From the NCBI RefSeq assembly GCF_900099975.1, contig NZ_FNEI01000005.1, positions 124,001-188,000 of the forward strand: a stretch of 64,000 nt of DNA, read 5' to 3'. Shown piece after piece: positions 36,193 through 44,977 of the stretch; position 1 is the stretch's first letter, and every line of letters starts with the position of its first letter. The translations under genes and the position numbers were made by a program. Source of the DNA: Arthrobacter cupressi. GTDB taxonomy: Bacteria > Actinomycetota > Actinomycetes > Actinomycetales > Micrococcaceae. Below the pieces are notes generated by a model. That model was not told the origin of the DNA and ran no database searches. It worked only from the letters and a program-made list of their open reading frames with translations.

Positions 36193-37218
36193 ATGACTGA
36201 AACCGCCGCGCCTGCCGTCCCCGACCACACTTCCGCCGCTGACCGTGCCGCCTACGGCTTCGGTCTGGCCACCATCGCCACCAACGCTGCTGGCGAGGCC
36301 ACCGTCCTGGACGCCTGGTTCCCGGCACCTGCCCTGGGCGTGGCAGCGGAGTCCCTGCGTTCGGTCGAGAACGCCGACGAATCCCTGACCGCGCTCGCTG
36401 CCGACGGCGACGACGCCGCCCGCGGCACCCAGCAGAAGGTGGTCTTCGCCCAGATCAACCTGGATGAAGCTCCTGCGGACACCGTGGACGCCTACCTGCG
36501 CCTGCACCTGCTCTCCCACCGCCTGGTCAAGCCGAACAGCATCAACCTGGACGGCATCTTCGGCAAGCTCCCCAACGTTGTGTGGACCAACTTCGGCCCG
36601 GCCGCCGTCGAAGGCTTCGAACTGACCCGCGCCCGCCTGCGCAAGCGCGGCCCGGTCACGGTCTACGGCGTCGACAAGTTCCCGCGCATGGTGGACTACG
36701 TTGTCCCTGCCGGTGTCCGCATCGCCGACGCCGACCGTGTCCGTCTGGGCGCCCATCTGGCTGAAGGCACCACCGTTATGCACGAAGGCTTCGTGAACTT
36801 CAACGCCGGAACCCTGGGCACCTCCATGGTGGAGGGCCGCATCTCCGCGGGCGTCGTGGCCGGTAACGGCACCGACGTCGGCGGCGGCGCCTCAATCATG
36901 GGCACCCTGTCCGGCGGGGGCAAGGAACGGATCGCCCTGGGCGAACGCGTGCTCCTGGGCGCCAACTCCGGCGTGGGCATCAGCATCGGCGACGACTCCG
37001 TGGTCGAGGCCGGCCTCTACGTCACCGCCGGAACCCGGGTCCGCATCCCCGGCCCCAAGGACGAGAACGGCGAGGACACTTCCAGCATCGTCAAGGCCGT
37101 GGAACTCTCCGGCATGCCTAACCTGCTGTTCCGCCGCAACTCCACCACCGGCGAAGTGGAGGTGCTTCCCCGCAAGGGCCAGACCGTGGAACTCAACGAA
37201 GCACTCCACGCCAACTGA
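36193..37218 (+). CDS. dapD: Tetrahydrodipicolinate N-succinyltransferase (actinobacterial type)
   Basis: 341 residues. Adds succinyl from succinyl-CoA to tetrahydrodipicolinate. The N-terminal alpha/beta domain is followed by a left-handed beta-helix (hexapeptide repeats from [35 protein letters not shown] to [28 protein letters not shown]). The trimeric active site sits between subunits. It belongs to the actinobacterial DapD group (Rv1201c type), distinct in sequence from E. coli DapD. A longer upstream frame antisense to dapE is not coding. Confidence 0.95.
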   Translation: MTETAAPAVPDHTSAADRAAYGFGLATIATNAAGEATVLDAWFPAPALGVAAESLRSVENADESLTALAADGDDAARGTQQKVVFAQINLDEAPADTVDAYLRLHLLSHRLVKPNSINLDGIFGKLPNVVWTNFGPAAVEGFELTRARLRKRGPVTVYGVDKFPRMVDYVVPAGVRIADADRVRLGAHLAEGTTVMHEGFVNFNAGTLGTSMVEGRISAGVVAGNGTDVGGGASIMGTLSGGGKERIALGERVLLGANSGVGISIGDDSVVEAGLYVTAGTRVRIPGPKDENGEDTSSIVKAVELSGMPNLLFRRNSTTGEVEVLPRKGQTVELNEALHAN

Positions 37219-37227
37219 CCGGACCGG

Positions 37228-38082
37228 ATGCGCCGCCTCCGACGCACCCTCACACTGCTGCTGGCGCTGGCCCTCGCGGCCGGCGCCATCTACGCAGTCA
37301 CAACGGTCCTGCAGCGCTCCGAGACCCTGGTCACGGAGCGCTGCACCGCCGTCGTCGGCACTGCCACTTTTGAACTGGCAACCGACCAGGCCGCCAACGC
37401 GGCACTCATCACCTCGGTGGCCGTGCGCCGCAATCTCCCGCCGCGTGCAGCCACCATCGCTCTGGCCACCGCCATGCAGGAGTCCAGCCTCCGGAACATC
37501 GACTACGGGGACCAGGCCGGCCCCGATTCGCGCGGATTGTTCCAGCAGCGGCCATCCCAGGGCTGGGGCACGGAGGCCCAGGTCATGGACCCGGTCTACT
37601 CAAGCAACGCCTTCTACAACGGCCTGGTCAAGGTTCCCAACTACCAGTCCATGGAAATCACCGAAGCGGCCCAGACCGTGCAGCGTTCTGCCTTCCCCCG
37701 CGCCTACGCCCAGCATGAAGCCATGGGCCGCGCCTTCGCATCCTCCCTCACCGGGCAGTCCTCCGCGGCATTGGATTGCACCCTGCGAGCCGCCGACAGC
37801 GCCGGCAACCCGGACAACGTCGTATCAGCCCTGACGAAGACGTTCGGTGCCGTTCCGGCGAAGAGCCAGGGGCGCACTGTGCGGGTGGACTCGGGACGCT
37901 ACTCCACCGGTCCCGCCGCGTGGGCGCTGGCCCACTGGACCGTGGCAAACGCGAAGTCCCTTTCGGTCACCCAGGTGGAACTGGACGGGCACACCTGGAA
38001 CAGGGACAGCCACAAAGGCTGGCAGGAATCCGGGGCATCCGCAGGCTCAGTGACGATCACCGTCTCAGCGCCGCGCAGCTGA
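37228..38082 (+). CDS. Membrane-anchored lysozyme-like protein
   Basis: 284 residues. An N-terminal membrane anchor (LTLLLALALAAGAIYAVTTVL) precedes an extracellular domain with a transglycosylase/lysozyme-like pattern: ATAMQESSLRNIDYGDQAGPDSRGLFQQRPSQGWGT, then VMDPVYSSNAFYNGL. The Glu of MQESS is in the position of the catalytic acid of lytic transglycosylases. It may cut or only bind peptidoglycan. A C-terminal domain of about 110 residues is not recognised. It starts 9 bp after dapD, so is probably co-transcribed, which fits a wall-related role. Confidence 0.8.
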   Translation: MRRLRRTLTLLLALALAAGAIYAVTTVLQRSETLVTERCTAVVGTATFELATDQAANAALITSVAVRRNLPPRAATIALATAMQESSLRNIDYGDQAGPDSRGLFQQRPSQGWGTEAQVMDPVYSSNAFYNGLVKVPNYQSMEITEAAQTVQRSAFPRAYAQHEAMGRAFASSLTGQSSAALDCTLRAADSAGNPDNVVSALTKTFGAVPAKSQGRTVRVDSGRYSTGPAAWALAHWTVANAKSLSVTQVELDGHTWNRDSHKGWQESGASAGSVTITVSAPRS

Positions 38083-38103
38083 TCCTCTCCCACCGGCTGC
38101 TGC

Positions 38104-38679
38104 TCAGGCGAGCATCTCCACAACAGGCTGCACGTAGCTGCGGAAAACCTCCGGCTGGGACAGCAGCTTGTGGCTCATGATCATCTTGTCCGGCTCCAGG
38201 TACCAGGCCCGCGGTTCGTTCAAGGGCAGCTCGATGATGCTGAGCCGGAAGTCCCGGGAACTGCGCCCAACCTCAAGCAGCCGGTCCTGGACCAGATCCC
38301 CCAGCATCAGGGTGGCGCCGCTGGCCTCGCGTTCGGCCTCGATCTCCTGGTATTCCGCCACGCGTTCACGCGCCCAGCTCAACGCGGCACCGAAGTGCGC
38401 CTGCAGCACCCGCTGCAGCGCGGGGGAATTCGCGAAGGCCTTGAAGTCAGGCGGCGAAAGTCTCGGCGCCTCTTCGGGGTAGGCCTTGAGGAGCTGGTGC
38501 CACCAGGCTTCCCATTCGGTCTTAAGGGCGCTGAAGCCCCCGACCTCCGCCGTCAGGTGGCTGTGGTCCGCATGCCGGACCTTCGGGGTGGCATGGGAAA
38601 GGGCGGGCGTTCCCGCACCGTCCAGTCCTGCGACATCCCTCAGATACAAGGCAATGAGAATCGGGGATGACGTATCCAT
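38104..38679 (-). CDS. Conserved hypothetical protein, no recognised domain
   Basis: 191 residues from the ATG at 38679 (AGGGGTGG ribosome site upstream); 12 more codons upstream are open but unlikely. No signal peptide or membrane segment. It is rich in Trp, Leu and charged residues, predicted mostly helical (EWEAWWHQLLKAYPEEAPRLSPPDFKAFANSPALQRVLQAHFGAALSWARERVAEYQEIEAERE), with a beta-like C-terminus (FRLSIIELPLNEPRAWYLEPDKMIMSHKLL). Function unknown. It lies upstream of nothing obvious and is on the same strand as the TetR gene 100 bp away. Confidence 0.75.
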   Translation of the reverse strand: MDTSSPILIALYLRDVAGLDGAGTPALSHATPKVRHADHSHLTAEVGGFSALKTEWEAWWHQLLKAYPEEAPRLSPPDFKAFANSPALQRVLQAHFGAALSWARERVAEYQEIEAEREASGATLMLGDLVQDRLLEVGRSSRDFRLSIIELPLNEPRAWYLEPDKMIMSHKLLSQPEVFRSYVQPVVEMLA

Positions 38680-38778
38680 CGTTATCCGCCACCCCTGACC
38701 GCCTGCGTCGTGCATCCGAATGCCTCCTTTGGCCGGTGCCTGTCCGGACTTCCAGTCTATTCCTGTTGGCGGCGGAGG

Positions 38779-39405
38779 TTAACGGCCGCGGTGAAGCCCG
38801 CCCAGGCCCGCCAGGTGTGCTTCCAGGACGTCCCGGCACATCTGCGCGGTCATCCATTCGGATTGCAGCAGGGCGTGCATGCACAAGCCGTCCAGCGTGG
38901 CGAGCAGCCGCTCGGCTTCCGTGACGAGGATGTCCTGCTGCTCCGCACTGCCGGGCAACAGTTCCATGATCAACTGCCCGACGACGGCGGCCACCGCCCG
39001 GTGGCTGCGCGCTGCTTCCGGTGCGAACACCGGTTTGATCCGGGCGGCATTGCGGAAGGCCAGCCAGACGCAGACATCGACGGCCCGCTCCTCGTCCAGC
39101 GGCAGGAACTGCTCCAGGAGCAGCACCGCCGCCCCGTGATGGGCGGGCGTACCGGGAGCCTGGCCCTGCACGGCTTCCAACGCGAGCTCAAGCCGTCCGG
39201 CGATGCGGTCAATCACCACGGAGAAGGAGTGCACCAGCAGTTCGTCGCTGCTGGCGAAGTAATGCCGTACCGAGCCGACGGCAAGCCCCGCTTCCTCAGC
39301 CACTTCCCGCAGGGAAGCCCGCTCCAGTCCATCGGAGGCAATGATCCTGAAAACGGCGTCAACCACATCCTGGCGCCGGGCTCCGGCGTCTACAATTTTT
39401 GGCAC
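38779..39405 (-). CDS. TetR-family regulator (BetI-like)
   Basis: 208 residues. Helix-turn-helix in GLERASLREVAEEAGLAVGSVRHYFASSDELLVHSF (about 20-55), then a ligand domain of the BetI/TetR_C_6 kind. The start is probably the GTG at 39405; another GTG at 39420 lies within a 14-bp palindrome that looks like the operator, so the shorter form is favoured. It probably represses itself. It is divergent from galE, whose promoter is about 80 bp away, but sugar-related control is not evident; the true targets may be elsewhere. Confidence 0.88.
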   Translation of the reverse strand: MPKIVDAGARRQDVVDAVFRIIASDGLERASLREVAEEAGLAVGSVRHYFASSDELLVHSFSVVIDRIAGRLELALEAVQGQAPGTPAHHGAAVLLLEQFLPLDEERAVDVCVWLAFRNAARIKPVFAPEAARSHRAVAAVVGQLIMELLPGSAEQQDILVTEAERLLATLDGLCMHALLQSEWMTAQMCRDVLEAHLAGLGGLHRGR

Positions 39406-39415
39406 ATGTCTTTTT

Positions 39416-39429
39416 AGCACGATCGTGCT
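39416..39429. promoter_or_regulatory. Palindromic operator candidate for the adjacent TetR
   Basis: AGCACGATCGTGCT is a perfect 14-bp palindrome placed just upstream of the TetR start, exactly where an autorepressor would bind. Confidence 0.65.
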
Positions 39430-39517
39430 TCAACTGCTGACGCGCCACACGGCACCCGGGCTGTGGTGCGCGACACAGGAAATGGAGCGCTCCCCGGGTT
39501 CGGATAGCGTTGAACCC

Positions 39518-40534
39518 ATGAGAATTCTTGTTACCGGTGGCACGGGCTATATCGGTTCGCATACGGTGCTGTCCCTGCTGGAGTCCGGCCACGAGGTCAT
39601 CGTGGTGGACAATCTGGCCAATTCGTCCGAGGAGTCCTTGCGCCGGGTCGCGGAACTGGCCGGCCGTCCGGCGGTGTTCGTGCAGGCGGACCTGCTGGAC
39701 GAACCGGCCCTGGAAGAGGTGTTCAGCGCCCACCCGGTGGACGCGGTGATCCATTTCGCCGGGCTCAAGGCCGTGGGCGAGTCGGTGCAGGAACCGCTGA
39801 ACTACTACTACAACAACATCGTGGGCACCCTGAACCTGCTGCGGGCCATGGACTCCCATGGCGTGCGCACGATCGTGTTCTCCTCCTCGGCCACCGTGTA
39901 CGGCGAGCACAACCCCGTCCCGTACATCGAGAAAATGGAAATCGGGGCCAACAACCCCTACGGGCGCACGAAGGAACAGATCGAGGACATCCTCAGCGAC
40001 CTCGGCGCCGCGGACGAACGCTGGCACGTGGCCCTGCTGCGCTACTTCAACCCCGTCGGCGCCCACCCCTCGGGCCGGATCGGCGAGGACCCGCAGGGCA
40101 TTCCGAACAACCTGGTCCCCTTCATCGCCCAGGTCGCGGTGGGCCGGCGGGAGAAACTGCTGGTCTTCGGCGGGGACTACGACACCCCGGACGGGACCTG
40201 CCTGCGGGACTACATCCACGTCGTGGACCTGGCCGAGGGCCACGTCGCGGCCCTGGACCACATCGCCGCCCGCCCCGGCGTGCACCGCTGGAACCTGGGC
40301 TCGGGCAAGGGCACTTCCGTGCTGGAAATGCTGCACGCCTTCGAACAGGCCGTGGGCCACGCCCTGCCCTACGAAATCACCGGCCGCCGCGCCGGGGACC
40401 TGCCCGCGTTCTGGGCCGACGCGTCCTCCGCCCTGGCCGACCTGGGCTGGTCCACCACCAAAACCATCGACCAAATGTGCGAAGACCACTGGCGCTGGCA
40501 GAAAAGCAACCCCCACGGCTACAACGCCCCCTGA
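39518..40534 (+). CDS. galE: UDP-glucose 4-epimerase
   Basis: Interconverts UDP-glucose and UDP-galactose using bound NAD. 338 residues. NAD motif GGTGYIGSHT at the start, the catalytic serine region SSSATVYG, and the YxxxK pair in NPYGRTKEQIED; RYFNPVGAHPSGRIGEDP and the late CLRDYIHVVDLAEGHVAAL are typical GalE. ATG 7 nt after TAGCGT, probably leaderless. It supplies UDP-galactose for envelope polysaccharides. Codon use is strongly biased to C/G, as in well expressed genes. Confidence 0.95.
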   Translation: MRILVTGGTGYIGSHTVLSLLESGHEVIVVDNLANSSEESLRRVAELAGRPAVFVQADLLDEPALEEVFSAHPVDAVIHFAGLKAVGESVQEPLNYYYNNIVGTLNLLRAMDSHGVRTIVFSSSATVYGEHNPVPYIEKMEIGANNPYGRTKEQIEDILSDLGAADERWHVALLRYFNPVGAHPSGRIGEDPQGIPNNLVPFIAQVAVGRREKLLVFGGDYDTPDGTCLRDYIHVVDLAEGHVAALDHIAARPGVHRWNLGSGKGTSVLEMLHAFEQAVGHALPYEITGRRAGDLPAFWADASSALADLGWSTTKTIDQMCEDHWRWQKSNPHGYNAP

Positions 40535-40562
40535 TACCGGTAAAGACCGGGCACAAAACAAA

Positions 40563-40594
40563 GCGGCCGCCCACCTCGAAAGGTGGGCGGCCGC
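40563..40594. terminator. Hairpin between convergent galE and gltA
   Basis: 14-bp perfect stem GCGGCCGCCCACCT with CGAA loop, immediately after galE and before the gltA stop. Confidence 0.8.
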
Positions 40595-40622
40595 CGTCGT
40601 CCGGTGCTTATTGCGCTACCGG

Positions 40623-41906
40623 CTACACGGCCGGGTAGTCGCGCTCCGGTTCCCCGGTGTAGAGCTGCCGCGGACGGCCGATCTTCGTGGCGGGGTCGGT
40701 GATCATTTCGCGCCACTGGGCGATCCAGCCGGGCAGGCGGCCGATGGCAAACAGCACGGTGAACATCTTCTCCGGGAAGCCCATGGCTTTGTAGATCAGG
40801 CCGGTGTAGAAGTCGACGTTCGGGTAGAGCTTGCGCTGGATGAAGTAGTCGTCAGCCAGGGCCTTCTCTTCGAGGCGCAGGGCGATGTCCAGCAGTTCGT
40901 CGTTGCCGCCGAGCTTGCCGAGGATCTCGTGGGCGGTGGCCTTGATGATCTTGGCCCGGGGGTCGTAGTTCTTGTAGACGCGGTGCCCGAAGCCCATGAG
41001 GCGGACGCCGTCTTCCTTGTTCTTGACCTTCTCCATGTAGTCCTCGGGCTTGACGCCGTCGGCCTGGATCTGGCGCAGCATCTTCAGCACGGCTTCGTTC
41101 GCGCCGCCGTGGGCGGGGCCGAAGAGGGCGTTGATGCCGGCGGAGACGGACGCGAAGAGGTTCGCGTTGGCGGAACCCACGAGGCGGACCGTGGAGGTGG
41201 AACAGTTCTGTTCGTGGTCGGCGTGCAGGATGAGCAGCAGATCCAGCGCCTTGACGATGATCGGGTCCAGCTCATACTGCTCGGCGGGCAGGCCGAAGCT
41301 CAGGCGCAGGAAGTTCTCCACGAGGTTCATGGAGTTGTCCGGGTACAGCATGGGCTGGCCGATGGACTTCTTGTGCGCATAGGCGGCAATGACCGGGAGC
41401 TTCGCCATGAGGCGGATGGTGGAAACTTCCACGTGGTCCTGGTTGAACGGGTCCAGGGAATCCTGGTAGAAGGTGGACAGCGCCGAGACGGCCGAGGACA
41501 GCACCGGCATCGGGTGCGCGTCCCGCGGGAAGCCGCCGAAGAAGCCCTTCAGGTCTTCGTGCAGCAGGGTGTGGCGACGGATCTTCTGGTCGAATTCTTC
41601 CAGTTCCGTGGGGGTCGGCAGGTTGCCGTAGATCAGCAGGTAGGAAACCTCCAGGAAGCTGGAGTGTTCCGCGAGCTGCTCAATCGGGTACCCGCGGTAG
41701 CGCAGGATCCCGGCATCTCCGTCGATGTAGGTGATCGCAGAGGTGGTGGCCGCGGTGTTCATGAAACCGGGGTCGTAGGCGACGGCGCCTGTCTGCTTCA
41801 GCAGCTTGGAAACGTCGTAACCTTCGTTTCCTTCAACAACCTTGATCCGCGGAAGTTCGAGTTCGCCGCCGTCGTGGCGCAGGGTAGCGCTGGTGGTCTC
41901 AGTCAT
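40623..41906 (-). CDS. gltA: Citrate synthase
   Basis: Condenses acetyl-CoA and oxaloacetate at entry to the TCA cycle. 427 residues, hexameric type-II length. Active-site histidines in LILHADHEQNCSTSTVRLVGS and FGPAHGGANEAVLKML, and the late aspartate region VDFYTGLIYKAMGFP. ATG at 41906; a start 48 bp upstream is in frame but the extra residues are not conserved. The upstream leader of about 265 bp has a palindrome that may be an operator. Confidence 0.96.
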   Translation of the reverse strand: MTETTSATLRHDGGELELPRIKVVEGNEGYDVSKLLKQTGAVAYDPGFMNTAATTSAITYIDGDAGILRYRGYPIEQLAEHSSFLEVSYLLIYGNLPTPTELEEFDQKIRRHTLLHEDLKGFFGGFPRDAHPMPVLSSAVSALSTFYQDSLDPFNQDHVEVSTIRLMAKLPVIAAYAHKKSIGQPMLYPDNSMNLVENFLRLSFGLPAEQYELDPIIVKALDLLLILHADHEQNCSTSTVRLVGSANANLFASVSAGINALFGPAHGGANEAVLKMLRQIQADGVKPEDYMEKVKNKEDGVRLMGFGHRVYKNYDPRAKIIKATAHEILGKLGGNDELLDIALRLEEKALADDYFIQRKLYPNVDFYTGLIYKAMGFPEKMFTVLFAIGRLPGWIAQWREMITDPATKIGRPRQLYTGEPERDYPAV

Positions 41907-42014
41907 GGAGTCCCCTTCATGAGGCTCTTGGCCTCCGTAGAAAGCTTGATCCAACCAACTTCAGGTGGCGCCCGGCGGGCGTATCCTGCCGGTTGTAGTC
42001 CGGGCGGTTGGATT

Positions 42015-42030
42015 GCTTTCCGTGGAAAGC
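42015..42030. promoter_or_regulatory. Operator-like palindrome upstream of gltA
   Basis: GCTTTCC-GT-GGAAAGC, a perfect 7+2+7 inverted repeat, lies about 110 bp before the gltA start, next to AT-rich sequence (TATTGAT, TTATTAC) that could be the promoter. The rest of 41907-42171 holds no gene; a second weak stem CCGGCGGG/CCTGCCGG sits at about 41970-41991. Confidence 0.4.
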
Positions 42031-42171
42031 CACCATCAATAGTCAGTAATAAGCTACCCCCAGCGCCCGGGAGGAACTAATCCGGGAAGCCCGGTTACCC
42101 CCGCAAACACGCTGAATGTGCCGCAGCTCACACGGCAGGCATGCCGTTAACCGCGGATCGTCTCGGACGGA

Positions 42172-43320
42172 TCAGCCCCGTGCGGCGAGGCGTTCCACCG
42201 CGGCGTCGATCCGCTCGTCCGAGCCGGTCAGTGCCACCCGGACGAAGCCGTTGCCGGCGTCGCCGTAGAAGACGCCGGGCCCGACGACGATGCCGAGTTC
42301 CGCGAAACGCTGCACCGTGTCCCAGGTGGCTTCGCCCGCGGTCACCCAGAGGTAGAGGCCCGCCTTCGATTCGTGGATCTTCAGGCCGAATCCTTCGAGG
42401 GCCGGAAGCAGCCGTTCGCGGCGGGAACGATAGAGATCCTTCTGCGCCAGGACGTGCCCGGCGTCGCCGAGGGCCACGCGCATGGCTTCCTGCACCGGGT
42501 ACGGCACGATCATGCCGGCGTGCTTGCGGCTGTTGACGAGGTTCGCCACGATGGCGGAGTCCCCCGCCACGAACGCGGCGCGGTAGCCGGCCAGGTTGGA
42601 CTGTTTGCTCAGCGAGTAGACGCTTAGCAGGCCGTCGTTGGAGCCGCCGCTGACCCGGGGATCGAGGATGCTGGGCACGGCCTCGCCCCCGCGCTGGGCA
42701 TCCCATTCCCCCCAGCCGAGTTCCGCGTAACATTCGTCGGAGGCGACAACCGCACCGACTTGGCGGGCCTGCTCGACGATCGCTTTCAGGGACGCGGCGT
42801 CACGGACACTGCCGGTTGGGTTGCCCGGCGAGTTGACCCAGACCAGGCGCACCTTGGCGCGAGTTGCGGCGTCGAGCTCATCGAGGTCGTCCGCGGCGAC
42901 GGCGGTGGCGCCCGCCAGGGTCGCGCCGATGTCGTAGGTGGGATACGCAACCGTGGGCCGGACGACGACGTCACCGGGACGCAGCCCCAGCAGGAACGGC
43001 AGCCAGGCCACCAGTTCCTTGGAACCAACGGTGGGCAGCACATCCTTGGGGTCGAGGCCGGGCACGCCGCGGCGGGCGGCGAACCAGTCGGACACCGCCT
43101 GGCGGAGCCCTTCGGTGCCGTGGACGGTCGGGTAGCCGTGGGCGTCCGAGGCTGCGGCCAGGGCATCCCGGATCAGGTCCGGTGTCGGGTCCACGGGTGT
43201 TCCGATGGAGAGGTTGACGACTCCCCCCGGGTGCTCCGAAGCCTTGGCAAGGTACGGTGCCATGGCTTCCCACGGGTAATCGGGCAGGTCAAGGCCGAAC
43301 GACGGCGCCGCGGAGATCAA
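42172..43320 (-). CDS. dapC: Succinyldiaminopimelate transaminase
   Basis: PLP-dependent class I/II aminotransferase making N-succinyl-diaminopimelate. 382 residues. PLP lysine in SLSKQSNLAGYRAAFVAG; upstream NSPGNPTGSV and VVASDECYAEL contact the cofactor. TTG start at 43320 (MISAAPSFGLDLPDYPWEAM) with AGGACCGG upstream. It follows fdxA by 14 bp, an actinobacterial arrangement also found at Rv1177-Rv1178. With dapD and dapE in this window the succinylase route to meso-diaminopimelate is nearly complete. Confidence 0.94.
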   Translation of the reverse strand: MISAAPSFGLDLPDYPWEAMAPYLAKASEHPGGVVNLSIGTPVDPTPDLIRDALAAASDAHGYPTVHGTEGLRQAVSDWFAARRGVPGLDPKDVLPTVGSKELVAWLPFLLGLRPGDVVVRPTVAYPTYDIGATLAGATAVAADDLDELDAATRAKVRLVWVNSPGNPTGSVRDAASLKAIVEQARQVGAVVASDECYAELGWGEWDAQRGGEAVPSILDPRVSGGSNDGLLSVYSLSKQSNLAGYRAAFVAGDSAIVANLVNSRKHAGMIVPYPVQEAMRVALGDAGHVLAQKDLYRSRRERLLPALEGFGLKIHESKAGLYLWVTAGEATWDTVQRFAELGIVVGPGVFYGDAGNGFVRVALTGSDERIDAAVERLAARG

Positions 43321-43334
43321 GGAATTAACCGGTC

Positions 43335-43661
43335 CTAGTGGTCTTGGTTCTGCGGGGGCAGTGCAGCGATGAACGGGTGGTCCTTACCGGTGTTGCCGAT
43401 CTTGGCGGCGCCGCCGGGCGAACCGAGGTCATCGAAGAACTCCACGTTGGCCTTGTAGTAGTCCGCCCACTCTTCCGGGGTGTCGTCCTCGTAGTAGATG
43501 GCCTCCACCGGGCACACCGGCTCGCATGCGCCACAGTCCACGCACTCGTCCGGGTGGATGTAGAGGGACCGCTCGCCTTCGTAGATGCAGTCGACCGGGC
43601 ATTCCTCGATACATGCCTTGTCCTTGACGTCCACACACGGCTGCGCGATTACGTAAGTCAC
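43335..43661 (-). CDS. fdxA: 7Fe ferredoxin (3Fe-4S + 4Fe-4S)
   Basis: 108-residue electron carrier. Cysteines at 9, 17, 21, 25 and 40, 43, 46, 50 fit the FdxA/FdxC pattern with one 3Fe-4S and one 4Fe-4S cluster, followed by the long acidic C-terminal extension (YEDDTPEEWADYYKANVEFFDDLG) of actinobacterial forms. GTG start with GAGAGG and AAGGGAC upstream. A minus-strand GATAAT box (43749-43754) gives a leader of about 80 nt. Coupled in one transcript to dapC; partner reductases are not in view. Confidence 0.95.
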   Translation of the reverse strand: MTYVIAQPCVDVKDKACIEECPVDCIYEGERSLYIHPDECVDCGACEPVCPVEAIYYEDDTPEEWADYYKANVEFFDDLGSPGGAAKIGNTGKDHPFIAALPPQNQDH

Positions 43662-43800
43662 GTCCCTTGCCTCTCCCAGAGTTGCTCCGGGCGGCTGCCC
43701 GGATGGTGCATCCGGCCTTGTCCGCCGGACTTGTTGAATTCTGAGCCTATTATCCAACAGGGCCAAGGCACCAACCTAGCCAGCGTCTTACTATGAACTG

Positions 43801-44040
43801 GTGAACCCCACCCGTCCCCAGGATTTTCTGCTGTCCGCCGCCGCAGGAACCCGCGTTGTTGTGCGCTACCGGATCGAGGGAGGCTTTACGGACGCCCTCG
43901 GCGACCTCTTGTCCGCCGCCGCCGGTTCCTGCACCGTCCGCACCCGGCAGTCCGACGTCGTAATCCCCTTGGAACTGGTGGTGGCGGCAAAGGCCGTGCC
44001 TCCGCCCCCGCCCCGGCGGAGCGCGCGCAGCGTGCTGTGA
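43801..44040 (+). CDS. Small SH3-like protein (similar to N-terminus of Rv0428c-type acetyltransferases)
   Basis: 79 residues: an N-terminal leader, then TRVVVRYRIEGGFTDALGDLLSAAAGSCTVRTRQSDVVIPLELVVAAKAVPPPPP, which resembles the small SH3-like domain that precedes the GNAT fold in actinobacterial Rv0428c-like acetyltransferases. The acetyltransferase part itself is absent, so this is a stand-alone domain; relatives in Arthrobacter are often mis-called acetyltransferase. GTG start 6 nt after TACTAT, probably leaderless. Divergent from fdxA. Ends right at a hairpin repeat. Confidence 0.75.
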   Translation: MNPTRPQDFLLSAAAGTRVVVRYRIEGGFTDALGDLLSAAAGSCTVRTRQSDVVIPLELVVAAKAVPPPPPRRSARSVL

Positions 44041-44041
44041 C

Positions 44042-44074
44042 TTCGCTGCGCAGCCGCGCCAGCTGCGCAATGAA
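44042..44074. repeat. REP-like hairpin, left copy
   Basis: TTCGCTGCGCAGC (13) + 7-nt loop + GCTGCGCAATGAA (13), 11 of 13 positions paired. It lies in the 3' gap of the DUF559 gene. A second copy with the same 13-7-13 layout and orientation is at 44978-45010. Confidence 0.85.
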
Positions 44075-44076
44075 AG

Positions 44077-44892
44077 TCATGCTGATTGCGCCCTGCGGTA
44101 ACGGAGCACAGCTTTGCGCACCATTGCAAGGAACTCGTCCTGCTGGCCCATCACCATTTCGTAGGTGATCCGGAGAGTGGGTACGCCATAGACAACCGTG
44201 ATGTTCCAGCGCCGACGGTCGTCGCGGTAGTCCTTACGGCTGCTGTGCGAGGCGTAGCCGTCCGTTTCAATGCCAAGAACGCTGTCCACCATCAAGTCCA
44301 GATGCCCCATTCCCGGAATGCTTACCTGTGTCTCAACCACGAAACCCGCTTCTTCGAGCAAGTAGCGGGCCATGGTCTCGACAATTGAGCCGGATTGCGG
44401 ACGCACCCGCGACAGGAGACGGCGTACCGATTGTTCGCGCGCGGCAGGAAACCTGAGACGCAGCTCCTCAAGATCCACCTTGCCGCGTTTCACGGCCGAC
44501 TCAGCAATCGTTAGTGCCTCCAGCGGGGGAAGGCAACGAAGGCACTGGCACACAACGTCCAGGACGCTGGCCGGCACAGCGCCACGGTGCACCACGCAGC
44601 CAGGCACCGGACGCCCGTGGCGGGCCGTCAAATGCGGCTGTTCCGGCGACCGGACCACCCAGAGTCCCAGCTTTCCGGCGGCCGTGACGCAGCCGGGCAC
44701 GGCATGGTAGGTGCCTGCATGAACGGCCACGGGATCAGCGTCCGGCAGGGCGTAAACGCCGCGTGCCACCTTCACAAGCGAGCTGCCACGCAGTGCCAGA
44801 TCCAAGGCGTGTCGGGTAACTCCAGCGCGAAGGAGCGTGCCTGAGGCCGCCACTCCGCCAAGGCGCCTCAAGACTTCAATGGTGGTATCCAT
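44077..44892 (-). CDS. AbiEi-like winged helix + DUF559 (Vsr-like nuclease fold) protein
   Basis: 271 residues from the ATG at 44892. The N-terminus (VLRRLGGVAASGTLLRAGVTRHALDLALRGSSLVKVARGVYALP) is the winged-helix domain seen in AbiEi-type antitoxins. The C-terminus (VETQVSIPGMGHLDLMVDSVLGIETDGYASHSSRKDYRDDRRRWN) is DUF559, related to very-short-patch-repair and restriction endonucleases; the D, E and later acidic/basic residues of a PD-(D/E)xK site are recognisable. No AbiEii partner adjoins. Such genes occur as variable singletons in actinobacteria; defence or DNA-repair roles are proposed for the family but unproven here. It is flanked on both sides by hairpin repeats. Confidence 0.85.
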   Translation of the reverse strand: MDTTIEVLRRLGGVAASGTLLRAGVTRHALDLALRGSSLVKVARGVYALPDADPVAVHAGTYHAVPGCVTAAGKLGLWVVRSPEQPHLTARHGRPVPGCVVHRGAVPASVLDVVCQCLRCLPPLEALTIAESAVKRGKVDLEELRLRFPAAREQSVRRLLSRVRPQSGSIVETMARYLLEEAGFVVETQVSIPGMGHLDLMVDSVLGIETDGYASHSSRKDYRDDRRRWNITVVYGVPTLRITYEMVMGQQDEFLAMVRKAVLRYRRAQSA

Positions 44893-44977
44893 GCGCACCA
44901 CATTGGCGGAACCCAGAGAGTCCCGCAGCCGCGCGGAACCGCTATGTGGACAACCCGGCGGCGCAACGCCCGGCAAC

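Noticed and set aside
39858..42080. A 740-codon frame through galE and gltA
   Set aside because: Runs out of frame through galE and antisense to gltA; no family similarity.
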